From the NCBI GenBank assembly GCA_009767595.1, contig VSDK01026163.1, positions 1 through 64,000 on the forward strand: a stretch of 64,000 bases of DNA, in the 5' to 3' direction. The notes beneath the pieces were generated by a model. The model did not search any database and had not been told where the DNA came from. It worked only from the letters and a program-made list of their open reading frames with translations. Numbering within the stretch: the first letter of the stretch is position 1; the number at the start of each line of letters is the position of its first letter. Shown in pieces: positions 40,404 to 51,070 of the stretch. This stretch comes from Symbiodinium kawagutii (lineage: Eukaryota; Sar; Dinophyceae; Suessiales; Symbiodiniaceae). A program made the translations under genes and the position numbers.

Positions 40404-41515
40404 ATAATCATCGTACTAGTGCCAAAACTAATCGTTATGGTGATTACTGGTCGATTGAACATGCTTTCACATGAGAAAAGATGATCCTGAATGATCCTGG
40501 TACAAACAAGACCTAAGCACTGCTCTTCCTGCTCTTCCTGATCTTCACAAAGTACCCCTGGGGTAGCCACCATGTCGCAGACTTCCAGCTCCGTCCAAAT
40601 CACTGCATAGCTTCAGCCACTGTCCAGCCTGACTTCCAAATGGATGACAACATATAAACAAATGTAGTGATACATAGTGATACTATAGTGCCAGTGAACC
40701 TTGTAAACTGATGTAGACTGATTAGTTACTCATTACTTACTCAGTAGTTACGGACTAGTTGCAGTTAAGGGGGTCGGGGTCAGTTACGGTCGGTGGAGAG
40801 CAAGGGCTGCAACAAGTTCTGTGGCGCGCTTGGGCAGAAACTTGAAGGGACGTTGTATCGAACTCCACTGCCGCTTTGGTGGAGTCTATGCTGACCTCAC
40901 AAGCCATGCTGCAATGTCGGAGAAACATGTGTGGGATTTGCAGTCGTACTTGGAAAACATCCGTTCATTTCTTATCAGTGTGTCCGTTTGGTTGCAGCAA
41001 TTCAATCAAATTTCAACCAAAGGATCCAGAAGGCACGTTGCACACAGTCACACTCTGTCCATGGCGATGCTCCGATCAGAGGGCCATGCCAAGGGCTTCA
41101 CCGACGTCAGTGGAGTTTCGCACTCACTGGCCTTGGAAGCTGTGCTTTTGGGGCAGCAGTGTAGCCCAGAAACCGGTACAAGCTGTTGCAGGTTGAAGTG
41201 GCAAGTGCTCAAAGAGGTGGCAAGTGCTCAACCCAGGTGGCAAATGCCTCTATCCATCTCTCAATGCCTCTATCTCTTTACATCCCTTTGTCATCCTTAA
41301 TCCTTTGTGATCTCTTTCTCTACCTTTTTGATGCGGCACGGAACATGTCTCTCATCTTTCATCTTAAAACGGTGAGCACATGTCTCATCATGTCTCTTGA
41401 AAACAGACTGTAGGGCAGGTTTGACTGGTTCACTGATCTCCAGAGAACCAAGCCTGGTAGAAAGGGCAAGTAATTCAGTGCAGTGCTCCGCAAAAGAATG
41501 CCTTTTCGGCATTGT
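40404..41515. other. Spacer or intron, nothing recognised
   Basis: Contains an imperfect short tandem repeat (caagtgctca) at about 41,200-41,240. No gene or RNA is recognised. Confidence 0.35.
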
Positions 41516-42721
41516 CTATGAGAAGAAGCTGTTTTGACTAGGCAGCGTGGCCACTTCTGAACCTTCTCCTTTTCCAAAGTGGTTTTGGAAGGATTCGATG
41601 TGGTGTTTTTCTGGACGCACATGTTCAAAACAGTCAAGGGAACAGAATTCCCCAACGGGAGACTCGGAAGAAGGTTCGCCCTCGACAAACCCATGACCCC
41701 TGGGCTTGTTTCGGACGATCCCTGTGCCAATATAACCAGGGACTTCAACTATCCCAGACAGCTTTGACAGGGTCCCTGCCCTAATCACGGGTGGTTTCTC
41801 CACTTTGATGCACTGGTTTTTCTGCGCAACTTCAATCGGTGTGTATTTCAACTCAAACCGGGTAGAATTACTTGGAAAGCAACTTGGGCACATCGAGTGG
41901 AAACATCGATTGATTTTGTTGCAAATGAATGGCAAACAGCCTTGTGGAGGCTCTTCCTCCTCAAGTTTGGTGAGCGTCGCTTCAGACCAATGATATTCGA
42001 CTTTCCCAGGTTGATGGGCACCAAGGTCAACTTTTTGGCAAACGGCAAACTTTTCGCCCACAGCGATTTCACAGCCATCACCAATTGCCAGCCTGTTTTC
42101 ATGGGTAGCGTAGACCCCACGAAAAGGCCAGCAGAACTTCCGACAGCCAATGATAGAAGCGATGACTGCACCAATAGCCCCGCAAGCAGAAGCCCAGTGC
42201 TCTTCCCACACTTTCCAAAAGTCCTCAACACCAGAAACTGCGTCCTCTGCAGCATGGTAGTGGCCTGTCAACTGGTCCAACACAGATGAAAAATTGGAAG
42301 CTGGTGGGGAAGGTCCTAGAGAAGGTCCTTCTGGTCCTTGTGGTCCTTCAAGTTCTTCACCAAGAACAACCTGAGCGGCTTCTCTCTCAGGAGCTTGTCC
42401 TTGGCGCAACTCATCGGCGTCGAGTCCGGGAAGCCCTTCATCGACCATCGATGCTTGAGGACCTCCTTGGTCTCCAAAGTCGAAGTCATCGAAGTGATCC
42501 TCTGGGTTCCACGGCTCTCCAAACCCCTGGCCATGGCCTCCATCTGTGAAGGGAACTCCATCTGTGAAGGGAACCCCATCTTGGAACTCTGGGACGGGTG
42601 CCAAGAATCCTCGTGGGGCGCCCCACTCTGATGGGTTGGGACCAGGATCCTCCCAACTGGTTGCCCCTTGGGCATTCAGGATGCCAAGCAGGAACAGGGT
42701 GCACATTGCCATGGCAAGCAT
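41516..42721 (-). CDS. Secreted or membrane protein of unknown function, 401 aa, single exon
   Basis: ATG at 42,721 gives MLAMAMCTLFLLGILNAQGA, a convincing signal peptide with an Ala-x-Ala-like cleavage site; the frame is open upstream but the Met makes the best start. The mature part begins acidic and Pro/Gly-rich with a duplicated DGVPFT unit, continues with EREAAQVVLGEELEGPQGPE, and has a hydrophobic segment near residue 180 (ACGAIGAVIASIIGC). A Cys-rich patch follows (CLPFICNKINRCFHSMCPSC), then a basic C-terminal third. It ends at TAG 41,518-41,516. I recognise no family. No introns are visible although surrounding coding islands look spliced, so it could be a retrogene or a large exon. 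It probably enters the secretory pathway. Confidence 0.72.
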   Translation of the reverse strand: MLAMAMCTLFLLGILNAQGATSWEDPGPNPSEWGAPRGFLAPVPEFQDGVPFTDGVPFTDGGHGQGFGEPWNPEDHFDDFDFGDQGGPQASMVDEGLPGLDADELRQGQAPEREAAQVVLGEELEGPQGPEGPSLGPSPPASNFSSVLDQLTGHYHAAEDAVSGVEDFWKVWEEHWASACGAIGAVIASIIGCRKFCWPFRGVYATHENRLAIGDGCEIAVGEKFAVCQKVDLGAHQPGKVEYHWSEATLTKLEEEEPPQGCLPFICNKINRCFHSMCPSCFPSNSTRFELKYTPIEVAQKNQCIKVEKPPVIRAGTLSKLSGIVEVPGYIGTGIVRNKPRGHGFVEGEPSSESPVGEFCSLDCFEHVRPEKHHIESFQNHFGKGEGSEVATLPSQNSFFS

Positions 42722-43804
42722 GGATGGCAAGGGCCTAAGGGAATCCCGTTTGCCCTGGAGCGTCACTCGGTGCGGCACAAATGGAATAGTGCACTTAACC
42801 CATTTAGCAAGAAGACGATATCATGATAGATAAGATGGTTGAAACATGTTCAAACTTCAATGCTCAAACCATCTTGCCATCTTTACTTGAGTTGTAGACA
42901 CACGCAAACAGAGAAAACGGATCATCAACGCATTTGCACACAGGAATTGTTCACCGTCATACCTGGACAAAAACATAAGAAATGGGGCTGCAGGGCCCTC
43001 GCAAATCATCAACATGAATGATCAATACAGGAACCAGTGCGAACAATCACATGTCTACTTGTTTGTTGTAATGTATTCATGTTGGACAATGTGAACAATG
43101 CTTCACTGACACATCAAGGTCCCCACAAGCCATAGCGTGGCTTCGGAGGGGCACCCAGTTTCGGCACACCTTAATCGCCAAAAGGAATCATCGCACTGGT
43201 TTCGCTGATTTTCACCCAACCCTGGAATACCCAAAAATGAAAAAGACAATCTCTCTCTCTCTCTCTCTCTCCCTCAGTCTCCCTATATATTTCAACACAT
43301 AAATAAATACATACATACATATATGTATATATATATACATATGCTGCTGTATGGCTAAAACAGAGCAATGGATTCATTACTTCGAAGTTGGAAGTGATCA
43401 GGTGACTAACTGGAATGCTTCTTGCCCAAACTGGCAATTTCTTGCTAGTTCTGACGCTCCTAAAGGGAACTTCGTTGAGAAACTCACACTGTGCACTCTT
43501 CGAGCTTGGCTGAGGGGATGGCGTCAGGTTCAATTGCTCCGTTGCAGAAATAAAAATCTGTTCAGGTGCCAATGAGAGGATGCCGGCTGCATAGACCTTC
43601 CAACAGTCAAACTCAGAACTCGCTGCCATTGGAGTTGCAGTTCCTACATCATCCTCACATCTTAAACATATTTTTCATTGATCCTACCATATACTGATAT
43701 CTTAAGTACATAAGTATACATCCTACATCTCTGTACATCCTATCAATACATCTACTACATTCTACCATCATCTACTATCCATTCTATCAACTCCCATCTT
43801 CTCA
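42722..43804. other. Spacer with low-complexity patch
   Basis: Includes a (CT)n run at 43,248-43,275 and an AT/ACAT-rich patch at about 43,295-43,345. No gene is recognised. Confidence 0.45.
43248..43345 (+). repeat. (CT)n plus TA/ACAT microsatellite
   Basis: A dinucleotide CT run followed by taaataaatacatacat and tatatatata blocks. Confidence 0.9.
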
Positions 43805-43902
43805 AAGGTGGCAGCGGTGAAGACGAAGGGCCTCAATGTTGGTATCGCCAGGCCACAAAGGCCCGGAGCCATCCAGGTCGAGGCACAGGCGATAGTGAAC
43901 AC
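43805..43902 (-). CDS. Candidate exon with full HYRLC-DLDG and GD-IEAL modules
   Basis: Acceptor gctctcag, first exon base 43,902, phase 1. The frame reads VHYRLCLDLDGSGPLWPGDT, then NIEALRLHRC, before a TGA at 43,804-43,802. It joins the Y-x-L-C-x-D-L-D-G part to the GDxxIEALxL part in one piece, which shows that these are two halves of one repeat of about 35-40 residues. Confidence 0.5.
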
Positions 43903-44208
43903 CTGAGAGCTCCAAATGAAAACTATCAGATGCTGAATGAGAAAGGGCACTTAACTAAGCACATCTAAGCACCAGTATCATTCAATATCAATACTTTAGA
44001 CTTAACCATGCTGTAACTCACCTAATGGAAATGTGCCATTTTGAGGTGGCGCAAAGCTCTTGGGTGCCCATGGGCGCAACATGTATGGAACCCACCTGCC
44101 TAAAATTCGTCTATGCAAAAGAATCAAGCTTTTGAGGCCAAAGCCAGTAAGTGTCTTGTGCTTTGCTTTTTGGCTTCGATAAGGATTCGGAACTTGCTAT
44201 AGGATCAC

Positions 44209-44338
44209 CTACGATTTCATCTTCGTGATAATCCCAGCCAACCAAACAAGCCAAGTCAGCAACAAAAAACTGCAGGTCTCTAGAGATCCGACTCCTCTGT
44301 TGCTTTGCCTTTTCCCATATCTGCTGTTCTTCAAGCAT
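44209..44338 (-). CDS. Candidate exon, helical protein segment
   Basis: An open frame with protein-like composition, EEQQIWEKAKQQRSRISRDL, then QFFVADLACLVGWDYHEDE, ending at a possible GT donor (exon end 44,209). No family is recognised; boundaries are approximate. Confidence 0.3.
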
Positions 44339-44800
44339 ACGATGACCCTATGATCCTTTGTCTCGTCTATACTTCTACCCAAAAAATGATACTTCCCAAT
44401 GACCATTCTTGATCATACTGAAATCATACTCTCCTATGACTCCTATATATATATATATTTCCTGAATTCAATCCCAACGCTATTCCTTGTTCACAAATCC
44501 ACCATTCTAATCAACAAGGAGACTCCCTGCATCGCAATTCTTCCGCTAATGCCATTATGAAACAACCATATTCTTAGCTGCAACTCTTGATGGCTGAGCT
44601 TCACAAATGCAGTTGCCTTTGAGCAAAAGTCACCTGCTTCAACGATCAGGCACCTGCTTCAAGCAATCCACCATCGAGTTGGGCCAGCCAATAGCCTGCC
44701 TGGCACGCAAAATGGACTTCACACTTGACATATCTTGACATATCAGAAGAGAACACCCGCGATTCCTCCAATCATTTGCTTTACCTGATGAAATCGTTCA

Positions 44801-45055
44801 ACTCCAGCTATCGTGAGGGAACTTCGGAAGGAACCAGCTAGACGGTTTGACTAGGCTTTTGCCTCTATACCAACTTATGACAAACGATTCTCCAAATGTG
44901 ATCCGGATCATCCTGTTTTGCTTAGGAAAATGAAGCGATTCATCACTCAGAAAGATGTACCAGAAAGCGTCTTTTGAAGCGAGATCATGACCAGCAAATT
45001 GGCTTCGTACCAGGGCTGTTGAAACAAATTCGATGCAACTTTGATGCTCTTGCAA
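44801..45055 (-). CDS. Candidate exon, unknown protein segment
   Basis: Open frame reading SCIEFVSTALVRSQFAGHDL, ASKDAFWYIFLSDESLHFPK and IRITFGESFVISWYRGKSL. Composition is that of a folded protein. No family and no firm splice sites are identified. Confidence 0.3.
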
Positions 45056-47315
45056 AGCTGTTTCTCTCCCAAATCTTCACACATCAACGCTGGTGCCTGA
45101 CTGCCAGACACCAACTGACCATTGGCCTGCGATGATTTTTTGGAAGCACAAATACTCGGTAATCATGGCAAAATTTTGCAGTACTGCTATTCTCATAAAT
45201 TTCCCCCTAGGACTGCTCTGGAAATTTTGATCTGCCAGCTGTGAAATGACTGTCCCAACTATCTTGTGACATCTTCAAACCACACGAAACAACAAGATAC
45301 TGAATAGTCATTGTCAATCATTGGGTCATACCACAACAAATATCCTTTGAAGCTCATGTTTAATCATAAAAGACATGAAGACTTAGCTCATGTCAGTTGT
45401 TCAAAACTTGTGTCCCAGGCCTGAATTGGTGACATGGCCTCCGGCTGCAAGGAGGAATCCCCAGGTTCTCCACAAGAGCTATTGGTCAGGTACCACACCT
45501 GGATGGCGCATGGGTTTACGAAGCAATGTCTTGACTTCAAAGGAACACCCCTGAAACTGATCGTGTTTCCGACCGAGAAGGAGCAGTTGACCATTTCCTA
45601 CCAACGAAGTTGCACATGGCATCACTTGGTACTCCTCGTCAGAGCTCACTAATCATCAGTATGCACCAAGAGTCAACGGAATTCACAGCACATCTTGAGT
45701 AAAGGGCTGAGATGGTTGAGCAGGCTGCTCCAGTAACGCACTGCCTCGGGTCGATGACGAGGGATCTCTGTCAGCGATTAACCCAAACAAATCAGCAACG
45801 CCCATGTGCTATATCCTTTGACCATCTTTGACCTCTGTCCATGGAGTCACCCATAAACCGCCACAAAAATTAAATATCAATTCTCAATGTTCTGGGAAAA
45901 CTTCGAAGTTGGGACACTTTTTCTGTTGGAAACACTCAACGAGTAACTCAACATGTTACATCACTTCTGAAACGATCCTGAGCAAACTGCAACGTCATGG
46001 TCTGATCCTGGAGGCGGGATCTCAGGTGGCAAAGGATTTCTTGTAACGGATGACAAATTGGGGACACATGCTGTCAGTGGGTAAGAAATGGGGAGATATG
46101 CGAACTATAATATGTAATATCCAATACATATGGTAAAATGTCTTAACCAATACATAATGGCAAATATGGCAACACTTTTGCTTGAAAAGGGCTCCATGTG
46201 TAGCTTTGGCACCTGAGGATGTGGTGGTTTCCCAGAAATTGTGGGACACAATGCCAGCAAGGCGAGATGAACATGCCCAGACTGGTTGCCACATGGAACA
46301 TACTGTTACTGCTCCTGTTGTTGCCTGTCTCTCTCAACTGTTGGATATGATGGTTTCGCATCATCAACACTGTTGTTCCAGAAACCACTTTTGCAACTCC
46401 TGGTTGTAATCTTCTTGTAGCGTGTGAAAACAGTAAAAAACAACACATTTTCAAAGAGCAGCGCTGTCCATGTTGACCCAAACGGGCCATGATCTTCACA
46501 TCTTCCTGGTGTGTGGCAACTGGCAACTGTTCGCAACCATGAAACATCAACCAATGTGGAAATCAACCATGATTACTCGTGATGCTAAGATGATAACACA
46601 AGAGTATTCTGAAACACCATTGAATCATCCACAAATTGTAGTCATAATCATTCACCTATCATAATGACCTATGATTGTTTCAGAAAGTCATCCCTTCAAC
46701 TGGTTCTCCGCATGGTCCCACCCCGGGCCCCATGGGAATCCACGGCGCCTGGATGATTTTCACCGTTTGGACGTCTGAAGGCACCAGAGGCGAGATGAAG
46801 ATCTGGGCAGCTGAAGACCTCAGAGCTACACCGGGACACCGAAGAAACAAAAAGAAGTGCAAATTCAATAATTCTATTTGCAATAAAAATAATTCAATAA
46901 AATTCATTTAAAATAGTTGAAGTTTAAATAAATACAATACAGTTTGAGTAGTTTGTTCAATCATTAATTCATTCTCCGAAATAAATGATTAATGAATTAA
47001 TGGTTAGAAATTTGAATAAGAGAAACTAAACTGACTCTAAATAAAACAAAATTTAATGGTTAATGGATTTCAGCTGCTGCCATTAGAGCCGAAACATCGT
47101 TCATGCTCTATAAAGGACCGAAAATCTAATCGCCAGGAACGATCTCTTGGCGGATGGGAAGATCTAGGAAATCGTTGGACACCTTGTTTCTTTATCTCTC
47201 AAAACCGACCCCAGAATCTACCCAAATGTTACATCGAAGGTAGCAATCTCTGTTGCTTCACAAATCGGCAGTGGGAAATCTTTAACACATTGCTGCTAAC
47301 ACAAAAACGACCGCA
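45056..47315. other. Spacer or intron
   Basis: AT-rich, very AT-rich at about 46,860-47,060. Weak minus-strand island at about 45,400-45,500 (SSCGEPGDSSLQPEAM). Nothing else is recognised. Confidence 0.35.
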
Positions 47316-47389
47316 GTGAGGCCCCAACTGCCCTGGCTGAAAATCCAAGGAATCGCCATCCAGGTCCAGGCAGAGCTTGTAATGCTGTC
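47316..47389 (-). CDS. Candidate exon with HYKLC-DLDG motif
   Basis: Acceptor ctcgccag, first exon base 47,389, phase 1. It reads QHYKLCLDLDGDSLDFQPGQ. The preceding half of the motif (LTLDASQLIPGG) lies at 47.5 kb on the same strand, so an intron of about 100 bp would join them as LIPG-GQHYKLC, matching the uninterrupted 12.8-kb copy. Confidence 0.5.
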
Positions 47390-47499
47390 CTGGCGAGTTG
47401 GTTCGTAGCCATGGGACTCTTCATCCAGCATCATCCATAACTTGTCACTGTTGGGCGATCATCCCACATGGATCATGGATCATCGTGGACCAGTCATCC

Positions 47500-47590
47500 C
47501 TGGCATTAGCCCCTCCTGGAATCAGCTGAGATGCATCCAATGTCAGGCGCCAGGCATCTGCCTGCCAGGCCCATCCACCAGGAGCTCCAG
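47500..47590 (-). CDS. Candidate exon with LDASQLIPG half-motif
   Basis: Reads GAPGGWAWQADAWRLTLDAS followed by QLIPGGAN. It aligns with QWAAQLDATHLEPG at 12.8 kb (shared Trp, LDA and PG). The 3' end is uncertain. Confidence 0.42.
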
Positions 47591-49547
47591 TAAGACATAA
47601 AAAGACAACACGCAAAACAAACAAGTAACATACAAGTAACATAAAGTAGCACACACAAGTGACATGGACGTGTTTACCATGGAGAACGTCGGACGAAAAC
47701 ATGAAAAACACATTTGGTGTCACATGTGGGCACACCACAGCACCAAAACATCCATGGGCCCTTCGAAAGCAGAAACTTCGACCACCTCGGTCCCACTTTC
47801 CAATGAAGCAGCTGCCGTGCCTCAATTCTCAGTGAAGCGGTGCCCACAGAAACGCTTGGAAGCTATTGCACTTGGAAGTTCTTCTGAAGGAATTCAGCAA
47901 AAAACTGGAAGCTTGACTTCCACGATGAAAGGCTGCACATGTGCACTTGGAGGGTTAAGTGAACACCTTCACATCTGCAGATCGCTCCCACAAATCAACA
48001 CCCCATGACTTGGTGTCCCAGCCATCCGCCATGTCAGTGGACACCGGAGCCAGTTGCCCAGCAAAGCCGCAGCTTTGGCTTAAGAAACCCTCAGTCCTGG
48101 GTGCGGTCGCTGCATTCCACTGACATCCACTGACCCCCCCTTTCTCTCGTGGCTCAGAGGATTCGAATCTCCGAATATTGGAACTTGTCTAAAGAGAATC
48201 TCTCTGAGAAGAATTGTCCATTGGAAGTTTTCCTCTCAAACCCCAAGGCATCGGCTTGGAGGTACAGTTGCTCGAGCTGGAACAGTTCAACATCAGAACC
48301 TAAGCGGGAGCAGGTGCCAAGGCTAAGGGCTCCTCAGGAGCGACCTTCAACATCCGCATGGGATGTACATAATACATGCTATATCAAAGAATCAGTCTTT
48401 GAAGAAATGAAGGTCTTGTTGGCTTTCAGCGTAACCCGCAAGTTCTTGGAGCTTGTCTTCCCACTGGCTTGTGACTCTGACGCATCCTGACTTTCGAAGG
48501 GGTCGTGCATTTTATGGACCATTTCGGGGGCGTACAATGGCCATTTCCCAACTACCCAGGTTTGGGTGCATGTGAATCCTCGCCTCCTGCTGCGCAGGAC
48601 GAAGAATCAGAGGCCTCGAATTCAGACCGAAGCAAAGAATGAGGAATGCAAGCACAAATTTGAGCCGTTCTGCATGCCACACAGGTTGTGGTTGTGACTT
48701 CACACATCGGAAGTGGTTCCAAAGTGCGCAACCTCCAGAAGCGACAGCCAAAGGGGCCACATGCGGCCACTCTCTTCAAAGCTCAGTCCCCTACTCGAAG
48801 CCCTGCAATGGCGAAACCTCGGACAGTCATCACATGTCATCAGCATCACACTTGGCAGCGGGTTGGGATCGCTGCTTGGGTGCGGTGCTGTGTTTGCTCA
48901 AGCTCCTGGCATACAAAGTGAAGCCAGAATCACCCTCATCCTTGGTGTCACACTTGTGATTTCAAAGCAATGGAAGGCAAAAATGAAGGACTTGTGTCAA
49001 TTTGGAAATCTGCGAATGAAATGATTGATGGATATTGATGGACAACGATGTTGATAATTGTCACATGACCGACATGACCGTCCTTATCATACTTTTGATC
49101 CATGCTGCATTCTGTGTTGTTTTTCTCAACTGGCTACTGAGAACCTCCCTCGGAATCTAGACTCTTTCGTACTGGATAAACTAAACATTCCATGTACAGT
49201 TCTGGAATCTTCAATTGTTCAACTCCAAAATGCAGCTGGGCCACCAGAGTTTCATTGGCCAAAAAACTATCACCTTGGAGACAAAGCCGACCCTCAACAT
49301 GAATTCAGCTTGCGACCAAATGGACATCGAAAATAGAAATGGTACACAGTGGTACAATTGTGAGAACTGCACATCACTCTGCACTTCGACTATCTTCAAG
49401 TCTAAAACATGTTTTCTGGATGCAAAACTCTCTAAACATTACTCCGTGATCCTCTGAAGGAACTGGTTAACAATGGCAATAGCTACTATATCCACTGAAG
49501 GCTGTTGCTATGAACATCTGGTCTTTCTGTTGCACCGACTGAGGTCA
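47591..49547. other. Spacer or intron, nothing secure
   Basis: Open frames on both strands near 48.1-48.9 kb lack splice or domain support. Confidence 0.35.
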
Positions 49548-49614
49548 AGAACTGTCGGCTTCCATTTCCATGCACAAAAGGTAGTGGGCGCCAGCCTCAA
49601 AATCAGCAGCCCTC
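49548..49614 (-). CDS. Candidate exon with AHYLLC-MEME variant motif
   Basis: Reads LRAADFEAGAHYLLCMEMEA and stops at TGA (49,547-49,545) or splices earlier. It matches the repeated motif in spacing (A-x-F-x-x-G-x-H-Y-x-L-C), with Glu replacing Asp in the acidic loop. Confidence 0.38.
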
Positions 49615-50061
49615 AGAAAGCGACCAACACTTGATGGCCACAAATACAAAACCTTTTCGATTTGCTATGTTGAACCTTGTTGAACCATCTTATATTTGTG
49701 GTGAATATAATTTAACGGTTGAACAGTTTGGGATTGAAGCGTTGGCTTCGGCGAGTCAGTGAGATCATGAGTTGCTCAGAGCCCTGGTGAGAGCAGCGCT
49801 TCCAAACCATCTGTCAGGACATTCAGAACGCCACCATTGACACCTCAGCAAAAAGAAAACAATAGGAAATGTATAGGTATGACGTAGTAGGACACATATT
49901 GTATAGGTATAGCAAGGTACAATGCTTTGCAATCACACTTCCACCAACAAGATTCACAACACCAACCGATATTCTCTAAATCAAGCCTGCAGAAAGCGAG
50001 CGCCACTCAGTCGCGGTCACAAATTCCTAGCTGCGGACTTCGTCTTAGGCCGTCATCTCAT

Positions 50062-50765
50062 TCACAAACATAGGCGCATAGGTAACCGAACTACACTGGC
50101 AAATATGTAATCATCAGTGAACATCCTCAAAAAAGGTGCGGCTCCTGGGATATTCACCAAGGGATACAGGGCGAACAAGCCCAAACACATCTTTTGCAGT
50201 CGCACATAGAATCGAATGTCTCTCCTCGCTTGCACTGTTGTTGCCACAGGAGCCACGCTTGAGTCCTTAGAGATCCGTTGGAGCAAAACAAGACTAGACA
50301 CCTGGAGCCACTGACAATCACATAGGTCATGTCATCAATTTCCACTTCTCCGTTTTGGAGTCCTTAGAAAGTGCAAGCTGATGGCATTGATGTCATCCTC
50401 TACTTTGGTCATGCTCCGTTTGTAGAATCCGATGGCTGTTCCACCCCAAACCTGGGTTCCCCACTGCCGCGGGAGGGCCTGCAGGGATCCTGATTGAAAA
50501 CTGACAGCAGGCAGTCCGACAAGTTTGTTTCGTTCTATATGGCACCTATATGCACCTATAACATGAACACATTGACCCTGTGATTTGTGAATGAGAATTT
50601 GAACATGTGCCATCCTTCAGTTGCTAAATGTTGTTGAGCCAAAAACTGTGCCAAATTCATGGCTACAAGCTTTCTGTCCTCGCCGCACTGAAGGATCACT
50701 TGTTGTTCACCACTGTCGCCAGTCAAAAAGCTCGGGAATACCCCAGAGACACCCGAGACATAGAC
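50062..50765 (-). CDS. Cluster of candidate exons, unknown protein
   Basis: Three adjacent open segments. First, acceptor gctcag at 50,765, reading VYVSGVSGVFPSFLTGDSGE and later MNLAQFLAQQHLATEGWHMF, to about 50,577. Second, 50,534-50,355, reading LVGLPAVSFQSGSLQALPRQ. Third, acceptor ctccag near 50,303, reading ISKDSSVAPVATTVQARRDI and a hydrophobic MCLGLFALYPLVNIPGAAPF. The VYVSGV...GDSG content recalls the repeated module. The intron between the first two would be only about 40 bp, so the exact structure is unsure. Confidence 0.35.
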
Positions 50766-50995
50766 CTGAGCAAATTGCACAAATCAAAATGCTTCAAAAT
50801 GCTTCAAACGCATCACAATTTTAAAAATACGATCATCACGAATCCATAAAATACTTTTGAACAATAGTATAGCAGTTCTATGTAGTTAGTACCCAAGATC
50901 AAAGTCAGCTCTCCAGCCATGTCTAATTGAGCAATGGTCATTCGCTGCTAAATTGCTTACCACGTGCAGCTTACCACATCCATCACCATGATCAC

Positions 50996-51070
50996 CACCA
51001 CTGGGTGCAGCTGAGCTCGTGGCCACCACCCCAGAAGGGCCGATCTGAAGAGCTCCAGGGCCATCCAGGT
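50996..51070 (-). CDS. Candidate exon with DLDG motif
   Basis: Acceptor ggtgtag, first exon base 51,070, then LDGPGALQIGPSGVVATSSA and a GT donor (exon end 50,996). Only the D-L-D-G half of the motif is present; the Y-x-L-C half would have to come from an upstream exon. Confidence 0.35.

Noticed and set aside
40006-40484. Open frames of poly-Ser, poly-Ile and poly-Met
   Set aside because: They are translations of a (TCA)n microsatellite; every frame is open by composition.
48150-48185. GATTCGAATCTCC resembling a tRNA T-arm
   Set aside because: No cloverleaf, anticodon arm or acceptor stem could be assembled around it.
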